Origin: Ahaetulla prasina
Lineage: Eukaryota; Chordata; Lepidosauria; Squamata; Colubridae
DNA: 64,000 nucleotides
Direction of reading: 5' to 3'
Assembly (NCBI RefSeq): GCF_028640845.1
Contig: NC_080543.1
Coordinates: forward strand, 8,781,459 to 8,845,458
The position numbers and the translations under genes are program-made. Positions 30,822 through 41,619 of this stretch are shown here, piece after piece (position 1 is the first letter of the stretch; every line of letters begins with the position of its first letter). The notes under the pieces are model-generated. The model was not told where the DNA came from. It did no database searches and saw only the letters and a list, made by a program, of their open reading frames with translations.

Positions 30822-31055
30822 TAGCAACAGCACTTCAGACTTATATACCGCTTCACAGCCCTCTCTTAAGCAGTTTGCAGAGTCAGCATATCTCCCCACC
30901 CCCACCCCCCAGACAATCTGCATCCTCATTTTACCAACCACAGAAGGATGGAAGGCTGAGTCAACCTTGAGCCGGTCAGAATCGAACTCCTGACAGTGAG
31001 CAGTGTGTTAGCCTGCAGTACCACATTCTAGCCACCGGGCCACCACGGGGGTATT
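30822..31055 (-). mobile_element. tRNA/L2-tail SINE
   Basis: cacttcagacttatataccg, tggaaggctgagtcaacctt, gccggtcagaatcgaactcc; reverse strand, near full length. Confidence 0.85.
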
Positions 31056-31404
31056 GCGTGCATTACACGTTAAGCTTTATGTAGAGTTTCCTGCAACTGC
31101 ATAGCTGTCACTGCAAAGGGATTGGTGGATGGGTAAGGCTAAGGTTTGCAGAGGGGCCAATGTGTGTACCCGCCTCCCGAATCCCAACTGGACGTTGCGT
31201 GGAGATGCTCCCAACTTCCTGTTGCGTGGAGATGCTCCCAACTTCCTGTTCTGTGTGTGGCTGTTGAAGCGCCCCCCCCCCCCGGCGGGAACGTTACACA
31301 TTTGCAGACAAATGCAGCTGCCATCTCCGTTCAACGCATACAAACGTTCCCTGATGTGCAGTGATGTGGAAGTCTAAACCAGATTTTATTCGGGCACCAA
31401 ACAC
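31056..31404. other. Unassigned stretch with a 27-bp tandem duplication
   Basis: 31194-31220 and 31221-31247 are identical 27-mers beginning gttgcgtggagatgctccc. Otherwise nothing recognised. Confidence 0.5.
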
Positions 31405-31530
31405 CCACTGAGATAAGATAACCTTCATTGTCACTTTAGTCTGTGAACACATTAAAAATGAAAGTCTGATGCCCACTCTCAAAATAAAAATAAATATATA
31501 GCACTTACACTTAACACGCACATACATATA
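31405..31530 (-). mobile_element. LINE-tail-like fragment
   Basis: gataagataaccttcattgt and cactttagtctgtgaacaca resemble the reversed 3' end of a LINE, similar in layout to the (AATAG)-tailed family but of different sequence. Weak. Confidence 0.3.
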
Positions 31531-31538
31531 CATATACC

Positions 31539-31885
31539 AGTGTTGGCGAGCCTTTAGGGAGCACTTAGCGCGTACTTTCGTCAGGGCCGCGACCAGGAAG
31601 AAGAGCAGCCTAGGGGGCATGCCTACATCAGATAAGCCTCTGGCGCACGCATGCCCCCCCAGCAAGTCTGGTTACTGATGCGCGTGCACAGATCAGCTGG
31701 CCGGTGCACAAGCTCACACCAGAAAATGGAAGACCAGCTCTTCCGGTTTCTACGCACGCAAAAGCCAGCTGATCATTGCATGCACATGTGTGCCAAAAAT
31801 CCGGAAGACAAATGGGTGACACTGCATGCCAAGCAACATGGCTCCGTGTGCCACTTTGGGCATGCGTGCCATATGTTCACCGTCA
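31539..31885. mobile_element. Non-autonomous hAT, 'ggcgagccttt' family
   Basis: Left cagtgttggcgagccttta, right gccatatgttcaccgtcac; related to 19190-19496. Its right end directly touches the perfect palindrome at 31886. Confidence 0.6.
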
Positions 31886-31910
31886 CGTGTAAGATTGGAA
31901 GTATTTAGGC

Positions 31911-31944
31911 AACGTTTCGATGAGATCTCACTCATCATCTTCAG
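31911..31944 (-). ncRNA. Hammerhead-ribozyme-like motif (left arm)
   Basis: Exact mirror of the motif at 31982-32015. Confidence 0.5.
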
Positions 31945-31981
31945 GCTTTGGCTTTGTTCTTATTAAGAACAAAGCCAAAGC

Positions 31982-32015
31982 CTGAAGATGATGAGTGAGA
32001 TCTCATCGAAACGTT
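31982..32015 (+). ncRNA. Hammerhead-ribozyme-like motif (right arm)
   Basis: CTGAAGA (fits CUGANGA), one T, a 6-bp perfect helix II (GATGAG/CTCATC) around a 6-nt loop, GAAA, then CGTT. Helix III would be two base pairs with no loop, as reported for Penelope-type hammerheads that work as dimers. The GUU cleavage triplet is suboptimal. Activity untested. Confidence 0.55.
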
Positions 32016-32040
32016 GCCTAAATACTTCCAATCTTACACG

Positions 32041-32739
32041 GGAAAAGACCCGACACAGACACGCACAAATCAGTCCATTTTGAATACATGGGTTTGTGTG
32101 TGCGCGCACACGTGTGTGTGTGTGTGTAACTGCCTTAAGAACCAGATGTTGCTTGAGGTAAACCAGCATACGATCCGCTTGCACATCTGTAATGATCTTT
32201 CCAGAATCATCTCACCTGTGCTCAAACATTGGAATCGACAAAGAACTGATCATTACGTATTGGCCACGTTCAATGTTGCCAAACTGCCGAGAGGCTAGAT
32301 TTCAAACTTAATTGCAACGCATCTTAATTCGTGCAGCTTTACCCGTTTTGTCACTGGAAACATTTAATTTAACTTTTGTCCTGACTGTTGTTATTATTTT
32401 TACAAATAAGTCTGCAAGGAATACTCCTATTTTCTCCACCACAACCCTGTGAGGTAAGTTGGGCTGAGGGAGAGGGACTGCCCAAAGGTCAATGGATTTT
32501 GTTTTACCAGAAGTCTGCTGAGAAGTTTGCAAGTGCAGATCACGTGGTCCCAGGATGCTCGCTACCAACTGCCCAAGTTGCGTTCATGTAGCGTAGGGAT
32601 GATGTCATAAATGCAAAAACCAGTTCTAAAGCACTTCCTTTTCATCACTCGTCATGAAATAGTCGCTAAAATAAATGAGGGCCTGTTTATAATCTTTATA
32701 AATAGATTATAATATTTATAATCTTTATAAATAGTGGCA
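32041..32739. other. Unassigned stretch
   Basis: Has a short TG run at about 32114-32127. No exon recognised. Confidence 0.4.
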
Positions 32740-32955
32740 GTAATAGCACTTGGACTTCTACGACACTTCACAGTGCTTTACAGCCCCCTCTAACCAGTTT
32801 GCAGAGTCAGCGTATTGCCCCCAACAACCCGGGTCCTCATTTTACCGACCTCGGAAGGATGGAAGGCTGAGACGACCCTGAGCCAGTCAGGATCGAACTG
32901 CTGGCGGTGAGCAGAATCGGCCTGCAATGTTAACCACTACGCCATCGTGGCTCCT
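32740..32955 (-). mobile_element. tRNA/L2-tail SINE
   Basis: cacttggacttctacgacac, ttttaccgacctcggaagga, cagtcaggatcgaactgctg; reverse strand. Confidence 0.85.
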
Positions 32956-33066
32956 GTGTACACATGTTGTAATATGGGAATTTATACAAAAGTACATTGG
33001 CGCTACACCATAATATGAATGGGAAGCCTACATCAGGCTTGTAGAACGTGATTTGTTTCACTAGAG

Positions 33067-33167
33067 CAGGGGTCTGCAAATTTGGCTTTTTTAAGACTTG
33101 TGGACCTGGCTGAAGAACTCTGGGAGTTGAAGTCCACAAGTCTTAGAGCCAAGTTTGCAGACCCCTG
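33067..33167. mobile_element. Palindromic hAT-type MITE, perfect 8-bp TSD
   Basis: caggggtctgcaaatttggc and gccaagtttgcagacccctg are inverted; perfect direct repeats cactagag at 33059-33066 and 33168-33175. 101 bp, the cleanest copy of this family here. Confidence 0.9.
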
Positions 33168-33175
33168 CACTAGAG

Positions 33176-33574
33176 TAGTGTGAGCCAGGTTCAAGGAGCA
33201 CAGAAACTTCATTCAGTACCCCTCTAATGAAGGGGCTTGCATTTGAAGTTCGCTGCCCCAATTTGCCAAATCATTTTCTGCCTGCTCACCCTCGTTTGCC
33301 ATTCCGTTCAATCTGATATTCATGCCACAAATAATTAAAATATGTCCTTCTCCAAAGGCCGTGAAGTCCCATTTAATGAAAGTAACCTTTGACCACAACT
33401 ATGATAACAGGCAAAGGTGGCTAATGTCAAGAAAACAAGGTTAACCTTTGGATGGGACGCCGCCAAGGAATCCGAGCTGGCTTGGGAAAGATGTAGCTAA
33501 GAAAACTCTGGTAGTATCTGCGCAGCCACCCGGTGTTAGGTTTGAAGGCTTAACACGATCAAGTTAATTATTTG
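33176..33574. other. Unassigned stretch
   Basis: Nothing recognised. Confidence 0.4.
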
Positions 33575-33765
33575 TCCCCACATTAATCAGTGGAACAACT
33601 TGCCTCCAGAAGTTGTGAATGCTCCAACACTGAAAGTTTTTAAGAAGAGTTTGGACAGCCATTTGTCTGAAATGATATAGGTTCTCCTGCCTGAGCAAGA
33701 GGGTTGGACTAGAAGACCTCCAAGGTCCCTCCCAACGCTTATTCTGTAAATTTCTTTAGGATTAA
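33575..33765 (+). mobile_element. CR1 LINE 3' end
   Basis: aatcagtggaacaacttgcc, gctccaacactgaaagtttt, gagggttggactagaagacc. Confidence 0.9.
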
Positions 33766-35273
33766 TAATGCTGCTGAACCAGTAAGTGTCAACTTGGGAG
33801 ATACGGATGGTAAACAGCATTCTAGGTGTGTTGCTTGTAGAGAAACTGGAAACGTAAAGAGCTGAGACCAGCATTTACACAAGCCCAGCAATTATTGGCT
33901 TTTACATGCCAATTGCTGGCTGGCTTAAATTTATGCACAGTGCTGGTTTCTCTGCTAGCTGGTGTCCCTTGGTTTGCCATTTTTCCAGAAACCCCAGCAA
34001 TAGACCATTTCTCTGCTACCCAGTGTTTGAAGGACAGCCAGAAATTTTATCTTTAGCCTTACTGGTTTGTATGTGGTTACGTAGGCTGTTTTCTCCTGCA
34101 AATCTAAGTGGAGGTAAGTCACGTTACGCTTGTGGAAGATTATTATGGAGGGCGAATAAGGGGTCCGATGAAGGAAATGGAAGGGAGAGAGGGAAGAAAT
34201 AATATATAATGTTCAGCCACTTCTGTGTTGATTCAAAATGCCATGTTTTCACTTGTTTATTTGTTCAGGAAGTTACTTGAAAGGGGGGAAAAAAACTCTT
34301 GTTTTCATATCTCCCAACAGGTTCGGTGGCACCCATAGTGCAAATCTTGGGCTTTTCGGCAGTCAAAACAACAAGCAACAACAAAACACAGCAGTAAAAC
34401 ACTCCCACCCAAATAACAACTTTTCCTTACAGTGCACATAGTCGCACAAGAGAACGAACGTCTTTCAAAGCTTTTCCCTGGTGCAAAATGTGGTGCGTGC
34501 AACGATTGGTTTTTCCCAATCGGAAAAAGGACGAGAAAGCTCTCTGCACCTAGTTTGGGTGTGTGTGTGTCCTAAAAACGCCCAATTAAATATCAAAAAA
34601 ACCACGACAGCCAGCCAAGACGCAACTCGGCAGTTGTGCAATCAGGTGAGCGGATGAGGGGAAGCAAACATCGGCCACAAACAACCCCGAGCGCATCAGC
34701 TACGCAATCCGTTTCCGAGCAGGCCAAATGTAAACTCCGCTTCATCTCTGATGGGGTTCATGTAGGAAACGGCCCCTAGATTCTAGGTTTCCGTCTCGGG
34801 AGTTGCTGCACCTGGGTGGATGTGAGCAGAGGAGCAATGGCTGTGCAGATGCGGCTGTAAACATTGCAAGCCTGAAGTGTTTCGAATGCTGTAACACCAC
34901 CCCCTTCCTTTAAAATACCAAGAAAGAACACGCACCAAGGAGAGGCCTCCGCCCAAATGTTTTCAGACACCAGCTGATCAGGGAATATTTTGCAGGTTTC
35001 CAGGTCAGCAACGCACAATACAGTATCTCGACCTGACCTTCCAGGAAGGCAAGAATGGGGGAGAGTTAAACCGAGAGGGCATGATCCTTACAACAACCTT
35101 GCGTGGGTTGCTGGTGGCAATCCTGCTCTTGCAAATAGTGGCCTGCAGGTAGAGCAGTTCCCCATTCAGTAAATCTATAACCACATGAGACTAGCTACCG
35201 GAAGGGTTGTTTTATGGTGGTTTTTTTTTGGAGTTTGCAGGTAACTTCCATTCTATTGGCAATTCATAACGGT
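33766..35273. other. Longest apparently unique stretch (1.5 kb)
   Basis: No transposon, no microsatellite beyond a short TG run at 34560, and no recognised exon. Candidate for conserved non-coding sequence by exclusion only. Confidence 0.4.
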
Positions 35274-35323
35274 AGGATTACCTGCCAGTCCCTTGGACTG
35301 CAAGGTAACCAAACTAGACAGTC

Positions 35324-35482
35324 CAGTGATGGGTTGCTACTGGTTCACCCCAGATTGGGCGAACCGGTAACAACGGGAAGCTCCACCCACCCACCTGCCC
35401 GGATGTGTCTATGCATACGCAGAACTGGTGCACAAGCGCAAGCGAGCAAAACGGTAGCGACCAAAATTGAAACTCACTTCTG
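35324..35482. mobile_element. Non-autonomous hAT nested in Bov-B (first)
   Basis: cagtgatgggttgctactgg to aaactcacttctg; flanks agacagtc and ggtcagtc match at 6 of 8. Confidence 0.7.
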
Positions 35483-35702
35483 GGTCAGTCCTAGAGGAGA
35501 TCAACCCTACCTGCTCTTTAGAAGGCCAGATCCTGAAGATGAAACTGAAATACTTTGGCCACCTAATGAGAAGGAAGGATTCACTGGAGAAGAGCCAAAT
35601 GCTGGGAACAATTGAGGGCAAAAGAAGAAGGGGACAACAGAGAATGAGGTAGCTGGATGGAGTCGCTGAAGCAGTCGGCGTGAGCTTAAATGGGCTTAAA
35701 TG

Positions 35703-35893
35703 CAGGGGTGAAATCTACGTAGCTTCCTTACCGGTCTGGAAGTGTATGTGCCCCATGCGTACATCACATGCGCACGCAGACCTGCACATTCGCAAAAGCT
35801 TTGCTCCGCCATCGCTACCAGATCACCGAACTACCGGCCACGATCGCTACCGGATCGCGCAATTCAGTCCGATCTGGGAGTATGTCACCCCTG
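35703..35893. mobile_element. Non-autonomous hAT nested in Bov-B (second)
   Basis: caggggtgaaatctacgtag to gtatgtcacccctg; flanks cttaaatg (35695-35702) and cttaaagg (35894-35901) match at 7 of 8. Confidence 0.85.
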
Positions 35894-36055
35894 CTTAAAG
35901 GGGGATAGTAGACGACAGGAAGGCCTGGAGGAACGTTGTCCACGAGGTCGTGATGGGTCGGACACGACTTCGCAACTAACAACAACAACAAAGAATTACC
36001 TGGTGTTAGCAGAACCCAGGCATCACAAAGAGGAATGTGGCATTAGGTGAATCTG

Positions 36056-36410
36056 AATAACAAAAGAATTGGAAGGGACCCTGAAGGTATTCTAGTCCAG
36101 CAGCCCTCAATTTTTTGGGCACCAGAGACCAGTTCCATGGAGAAAGGTTTTTCCACGGACTGGAGGAGTGGTCCCGTGTAATGCCTGCATCCCACAGTTG
36201 GGGCTTCGCTTATTTGCGTGGCCTGGTTTCTGACGTGCTGGTTCACGGACCAAGGGTTGGGGACCCCTGTTCTCATCCAAACCCCACCCCACCCCACCCC
36301 ACCCCCACCGCCGATCAGGCAGGAAACCCTACTACACATTTCAAACAAATGGTTGCCCAATCACTTCTTTAAAAACTTCCAGTGTTGGAGCACCTGCAAT
36401 CTCTGGATTC
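36056..36410 (-). mobile_element. CR1 3' region split by a hAT
   Basis: Left gaattggaagggaccctgaa; right from about 36271 caggcaggaaaccctactac, cttccagtgttggagcacct. A (ACCCC)n run at 36280-36308 follows the insertion point. Confidence 0.8.
36099..36270. mobile_element. Non-autonomous hAT (gggtccccaacc type)
   Basis: Left cagccctcaattttttgggc, right caagggttggggacccctg; interior tttttccacggactgg. Flanks tctagtcc and tctcatcc (6 of 8). Related in its ends to 10065-10836. Confidence 0.65.
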
Positions 36411-36419
36411 AGCTGCTGT

Positions 36420-36669
36420 GACTCGGTTCAGTTATGGGGGCTTTGACAGGACAGGTAAACTGGAAGCCTACACCTACCTGTGTAAAGTCCTAGCAAGTTT
36501 TCCAGCAGCTTACTTCAATGCTATTTTTATTTAAAATTGTAGCCAATGTGGGTTGCGTGCATATATCCAAACCTTGCCTTTTTGCCTCCTTACAAACCTG
36601 ATCCTTCTAGCTACAGGAGAAATCAAGAGGAGTTCTTGAAAGAGGCTTGCTTAAAAGGTTTTCTCTGAG
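36420..36669. other. Unassigned stretch
   Basis: Nothing recognised. Confidence 0.4.
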
Positions 36670-36840
36670 CTTGGTTGTTTTTTTGGAGACATTTCACTAC
36701 CCATCTTGGTAACATCATCAGCACTTGAAGGGAGTTGGGTTTGCTCTCAGTATACAATTGGTTTGCCCTTTATCTGTGTTTTGTGGGAGCGATGGTGTTT
36801 TTGTAATTTTGAGTTTGACTAAAAACAGGCAGGAGTGTAA
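36670..36840 (-). mobile_element. Penelope-like element end fragment
   Basis: cttggttgttttttggaga followed by the hammerhead-like motif and agggagttgggtttgctctc. Same family as 49180-49380. Confidence 0.55.
36688..36721 (-). ncRNA. Hammerhead-ribozyme-like motif
   Basis: Minus strand: CTGATGA, T, helix II GTTACC/GGTAGT with a 6-nt loop (two G.T pairs), GAAA, TGTC. Canonical core and GUC cleavage triplet retained. Confidence 0.55.
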
Positions 36841-37479
36841 ACTGAGCTGGGGGTTTGCAGGTAAGTCCATCTCTTGTCACCAAGAACAGAATTCAGCCTG
36901 AAGTAGAGTTTACTCTTTAATAGTTTTTCACAGAAGTATCAGCGTTGCTTAGGTGATATTTACTTAAGCTGTGTTTTATATCCTGCTATTTACAGTCCAA
37001 GGGACAAGCACAATTAGTGCTGTATACTTTTCGGTATCAGGTAACAGCCAGGCCAAGACCGTGGAGTGGTTTGTGATTAGGTGTGAATTCATCCCTTTTC
37101 ATTGTGTGTGGTCTTCAGGTTGTGCAAGTTTGGGGCAAATGGGTTATACAACTCCATAAAAACTCAAAAAGACGTTGACGGACAGAGCTCTGTTTTTAGT
37201 GCACAAAGTTTCGGGACTCGCCTTGGGAACGGAAGACTGATGCATGTGTAAGTACACTAACTAACGTGGTTGCTTCATTTGCAGGATTTGAGCCATTTTA
37301 AAAGCGCTAGATCCACTTCTATTGAGATGGGTGGTTGGATGGATGATGGATAGATAGATAGTGCATTTTGTGTTAACGATACAGCTTTTTTCCTCCTTTT
37401 TTTTTGCAGCTACTCCAAATGGTATTTTCCAACCTAAAAGCCACCATTTCTTCTGCCAAATATTCAAAAGCACCCTTAC
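36841..37479. other. Unassigned stretch
   Basis: No repeat or exon recognised. Confidence 0.4.
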
Positions 37480-38105
37480 CAGTGGTGAAATGTAAAATTT
37501 GTTAATATTGGTTCTGTGGGCGTGGCTTGGTGGGGGTGGGGGTAATGTGACTGGGTGGGCGTGGCCAACTTTTTTTTTCTGTTTTACTTTTAAAAGCATT
37601 TTTTCTACAACCTCCTCGGCCGAAGAGGTTATAAAAAAATGCTTTTAAAAGGCTCTGACGATCCCAGCTGAGTTGCCAGATCGTCAAGAGGCTTTTGTTT
37701 TCTTTTAAAAGCATTTTTTTTGCCTTTAAAAGAAAAAAAAAGCCTCTGACGATCAGGCAACTCAGTTGATCGTCAGAGTTTTTAAAAGCATTTTTTACAA
37801 CCTCTTCAGCCGAAGATGTAGAAAAAATGCTTTTAAAAAGCTCTGACGATCCCAGCTGAACTGCACCGATCATCGGAAGCTTTTTTTTTTCTTTTAAAAG
37901 CATTTTTTCAGCCGAAGAAAAAGTAAAAAAAAAAACAACCTCTGATGATCGTGCTCAGCTGGACATGGGGGGGGAGGCAGGGTTTTCTGCTACCGGTTCT
38001 CCGAACCACCCGCCGCTATCGCTACCGGATCGAGAGATCCGGTCCGAACCAGATTTGAACCAGAATCTGGTTCTGGTCCGAATCAGAAAAAGCATTTCAC
38101 CTCTG
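37480..38105. mobile_element. Non-autonomous hAT (GGTGAAAT family), 626 bp, with 8-bp TSD
   Basis: cagtggtgaaatgtaaaatt to agcatttcacctctg; flanks acccttac (37472-37479) and actcttac (38106-38113) match at 7 of 8. Interior: ggttctgtgggcgtggcttg near the left, gctaccggttctccg near the right, and a core of nested palindromes built from cttttaaaagcatttttt, cagccgaagag and ctctgacgatc. Confidence 0.9.
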
Positions 38106-38151
38106 ACTCTTACCTTCCTTCTTCCTCTCTGTGCTTTTCAACAACCTTAAC

Positions 38152-38415
38152 AGGGCCTCTGGTGGCTCAGACTGCTGAGACAGTCTGTTATTAACACAGC
38201 TGCTTGCAATTACTGCAGGTTCAAGCCCCACCAGGCCCAAGGTTGACTCAGCCTTCCATCCTTTATAAGGTAGGTAAAAGGAGGACCCAGATTGTTGGGG
38301 GCAATAAGTTGACTTTGTATATAACATACAATTGGATGAAGACTATTGCTTGACATAGTGTAAGCCGCCCTGAGTCTTCGGAGAAGGGCGGGATATAAAT
38401 GCAAATAAATTAAAA
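38152..38415 (+). mobile_element. SINE subtype B, full length
   Basis: ggcctctggtggctcagac, ctgcaggttcaagccccacc, gcagtgtaagccgccctgagtc-type box and gggcgggatataaatgcaaa tail. Best copy of this subtype here. Confidence 0.9.
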
Positions 38416-39081
38416 AAACAGACTCCGTCTTCAAACCCCCTCCCCATATAATGATCCATAAGATCCGTGTAAGCTTTGTATTTTCTTCTTTTTGAAACAT
38501 CACCCCCCCTACCACACACACATGCACACTGTGTCTTTCTCATTAGGTCTGTCCTAAAAGCCAAGATTACATACAGATCGTGGCTGGGATTGAATTCCTG
38601 TCTGACTCAACCGCCCGGTGGCTTGACTCATTAATATAAAGTGAATGCGTCAGAGCCATTAGCCAAGGTGACTCATGTTTCCTTCGGTAAACAATCGGTT
38701 TAAAAATCCAGACGGGCAGATCTCGAGAGACTCCGAGACTCAAGATCTCCGAAAAACGGATCCCTCCTCTCTTGGCAGTCAAACAGCTTGGCAAAGCTTC
38801 CTGTATAATCTCTGTTGACAAGGTCTAAAGTAATTCTTAAAACCTGACCGCAGAACGAAAATCAAAGGTACGGTGGTCTGTTTATGCCCGCTCGGGTGAT
38901 TGGCATGAGATCTGATGAAAGCTACTTGCAGGATACAATAGTAGCAGAAGCCGATCAACTGCTTCGCCTTTATGGTGTCACAGTGTTCTCCCCTTTTTTT
39001 TGCAACCCAATTCGCTCAACAACCTCTGGAAATCGGATTTAATGCAGACTAGGAAGGTTGCAAAATTTAAATTAATCATGT
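38416..39081. other. Unassigned stretch
   Basis: No repeat or exon recognised. Confidence 0.4.
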
Positions 39082-39297
39082 TGTGGTTGGTTGCAAAGTC
39101 GTGTCCGACCCATCGCAACCCCATGGACAACATTCCTCCAAGCCTTCCTGTCCTCTACCATCCTCTGGAGTCCATTTAAGCTCACGCCGACTGCTTCGGT
39201 GACTCCATCCAGCCACCTCGTTCTCTGCTGTCCCTTTCTTCTTTTGCCCTCAATCTTTCCCAGCATTCGGCTCTTCTCCAGTGAGTCCTTCCTTCTT
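39082..39297 (-). mobile_element. Bov-B LINE 3' end
   Basis: Reverse strand: gcaaagtcgtgtccgaccca, ggacaacattcctccaagcc, tttcccagcattcggctctt. Broken at 39297 where hAT-derived sequence starts. Confidence 0.9.
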
Positions 39298-39515
39298 CGG
39301 CCAAAAAACCGCTTTTAAAAGTTAAAAAAAGCTTTTGATGATCGCATGGCTCAGCTGGGATCATCAGAGGCTTTTAAAGGCATTTTTTTACAGCCTCTTC
39401 GGGTGAAGGTTGTAGAAAAAATGCTTTTAAAAGTTAAAAAAAAAGTTGGCCACGCCCACCAGTCACATTACACCCCCCCAAGCCACACCCACAGAAATTT
39501 TACATTTCACCACTG
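39298..39515. mobile_element. Partial hAT (GGTGAAAT family)
   Basis: Shares cttttaaaagttaaaaaa, tggccacgcccaccagtcac and the end attttacatttcaccactg with 37480-38105. The left end is missing, lost at the junction with Bov-B. Confidence 0.75.
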
Positions 39516-39645
39516 CCTTTAATCTTTTGCTGTTCTTTCCACTTTTTTCAGAGTCTCAACCTCTTTTTCGAAAAGTGGCGACTAAAACTGGATGCAGAAT
39601 TCCCGGTGTGGTCTTACTAAAGGCTTTATAAAACAGTATGTCATG
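39516..39645 (-). mobile_element. CR1 LINE coding-end fragment
   Basis: gtggtcttactaaaggcttt matches the CR1 block at 5005-5030. Confidence 0.65.
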
Positions 39646-40195
39646 TCATTTGGACTCTTATATGACTTCACACGCTTTTGTTTCTCAAAACCGGTGCTTG
39701 CACACAGGAAATTGTTGGGTTGCAGCGTGGGAGCAGAAGGCCATGAAATGTAAGGCGTTCGAGCGGCTCTCCGGAGCCCATGGGGTTTTAGATGATCCCC
39801 ATCTTTTCCAGGGGGGGAGGGACCAAAAGGGCCAAAATCTCCGGTGGGATTTTGTGAGGCAACAATTTTATTTTATTTTTGCAAAAAAACATTTTCATGG
39901 TATTTTAACAACTGCCACCTGCAGTGTCGTGCCTACACAGAAGGACATTGGTGACTGGAAAAACCTGTTATGCCATCTTATTTTAGAAAATTGTTTTGTT
40001 TTGTTTTTTTAGGGCTGGGATCTTGAAATTGCCTCAATTTTCATTGCGATCTGCATTTTATACATCCAAAGCATGCAGCCCCGAGGGAAGATGCTATAAG
40101 TATTGTTTGTCTCACGAAGCTTTTTATTTTTATTTGCTCGTCCACAGGTTACTGCAAGCACTTCCAACCTCACAGGGTTGTAGCTGGCTTGGCTG
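39646..40195. other. Unassigned stretch
   Basis: No repeat or exon recognised. Confidence 0.4.
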
Positions 40196-40618
40196 TTGTT
40201 ATTAGTTGCGAAGTCGTGTCCGACTCATCACAACCCCATGGACAACGTTCCTCCAGGCCTTCCTGTCCTCTACCATCCTCTGGAGTCCATTTAATCTCAC
40301 GCCGACTGCTTCAGTGACTCCATCCAGCCAGCTCGTTCTCTGCCGTCCCCTTCTTCTTTTGCCCTCAGTCTTTCCCAGCATTAGGCTCTTCTCCAGTGAG
40401 TCCTTCCTTCTCATTAGGTGGCCAAAGTATTTGAGTTTCCTCTTCAGGATCTGGCCTTCTAAAGAGCAGTCAGGGTTGATCTCCTCTAGGACCAACCAGT
40501 TTGATAGCCTTGCAGTCCAAGGGACTCGCAGGAGTCTTCTCCAGCACCAGAGCTCAAAGGCCTCGATTCTTTGGTGCTCAGCCTTCCTTATGGTCCAACT
40601 TTCATAGCCAGACATTGC
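40196..40618 (-). mobile_element. Bov-B LINE 3' end
   Basis: Reverse frame 40202-40615 is open for 137 codons and encodes YESWTIRKAEHQRIEAFELW, CWRRLLRVPW, LVLEEINPDCSLEGQILKRK and KYFGHLMRRKDSLEKSLMLG, the Bov-B C terminus. The intact frame shows a fairly recent copy. Confidence 0.93.
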
Positions 40619-40751
40619 AACTGGCTTGGCTATTGAGCATTAATTCAGGCACATTTTGCTTTCCTTATCGTGCGAATCACACTGACGACCTATGGCATAG
40701 TTTGTGGAGTTCAATTTCCGGAGTTTTTGTGACACACTGAAGAAGGGAACT

Positions 40752-41131
40752 AGAAATCGTCCCCCTCCTTACAACAGTTCATTTAGTGACCCATTTGAAG
40801 TGGCGAGGCCCTGGGAAAAAAAAAAGTGGCTTAGAACCGGTTTTCACACGAACGTCGTGCGTTCAAAATTCATCCCCCTCGGCAAGTGACTCATACTTAT
40901 GACGGTTGCAATGTCGTCTCATCCCCTTTTGCGACCTTCTGAACAAGCCAAGTCAACGGGAAAACCAGGATCGCTTTAACAGCCGTGTGGCTAACTTTAG
41001 CTGCAGTGGTTCATTTAACAAGGGAGGCAAGGAAGATCGTAAAATGGGGCAAAAATCACTTACCAAACTTGTCTCGCTTGGCAACGTAAATGCTGGGCTC
41101 AACTGTGGTCATAAGTTGAGGACCACCTGTA
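40752..41131. mobile_element. Tigger-like element
   Basis: From ccctccttacaacagttcat to ataagttgaggaccacctgta; same order as 28401-28779. Confidence 0.75.
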
Positions 41132-41233
41132 CCCATGTTTCCCCAATACCCTGAACTGGAATGCGAGTGGCTCGTTCGTGGCTTAAAATCTATCCATGGT
41201 TTGTCTGCATCCGTCTGTGGTGGCAACAGTATA

Positions 41234-41462
41234 TAGTTAGTCCTCAACTTACAATCTTAATGGAGCCTCCCACTTAACAAGCTGATCAAAATATGGGCAC
41301 TTGAAAACTGGCATGAATTTAAGAGGGTCGCAGTGCCCCCAAGGTCATGGGATCACCATTTGCAACCTCCTAGCCAGCTTCTGATAAGCAAAGGTTTGTC
41401 TTAACTGCATGATTCATTTAAGAGCTGCGGTAATTCACTTAACAATGGTTGTCTTCCAAGAG
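41234..41462. mobile_element. Tigger-like element, partial
   Basis: tagttagtcctcaacttaca onward; right end missing. Confidence 0.65.
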
Positions 41463-41619
41463 CTTATTGTGGCGTTCTCCCGCCTCCTGCACGTATCGTC
41501 GCGACACCCTTGTGGAGTAGACTGTGCTATCTTATATCATTAAACGGTACGGGTGAGTGGCACCACTCATTCCTAGCTCAATCCATAGAACGGATAGGAT
41601 TGTGTGCAAGCTGCAATGT
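41463..41619. other. Unassigned stretch
   Basis: Nothing recognised. Confidence 0.35.

Larger units (their letters stand above)
31886..32040. mobile_element. Penelope-like element terminal palindrome, 77-bp perfect arms
   Basis: Positions 31886-31962 and 31964-32040 are exact reverse complements around one base (31963). Each arm carries one hammerhead-like motif. The sequence after it, ggaaaagacccgacacagac, resembles the aaaacccgaataaccaaaga continuation at 50050. No reverse transcriptase is present. Assignment to Penelope-like retroelements rests on the hammerhead motif and this end sequence. Confidence 0.7.
35285..35991 (+). mobile_element. Bov-B LINE 3' end, with TSD and two nested hATs
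   Basis: Starts agtcccttggactgcaagg and ends acacgacttcgcaactaac-(AAC)n. The frame around 35484-35652 encodes VLEEINPTCSLEGQILKMKL and KYFGHLMRRKDSLEKSQML, the conserved Bov-B C terminus. Flanks aggattacctg (35274-35284) and agaattacctg (35992-36002) form an 11-bp target duplication with one change. 5'-truncated. Confidence 0.9.
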
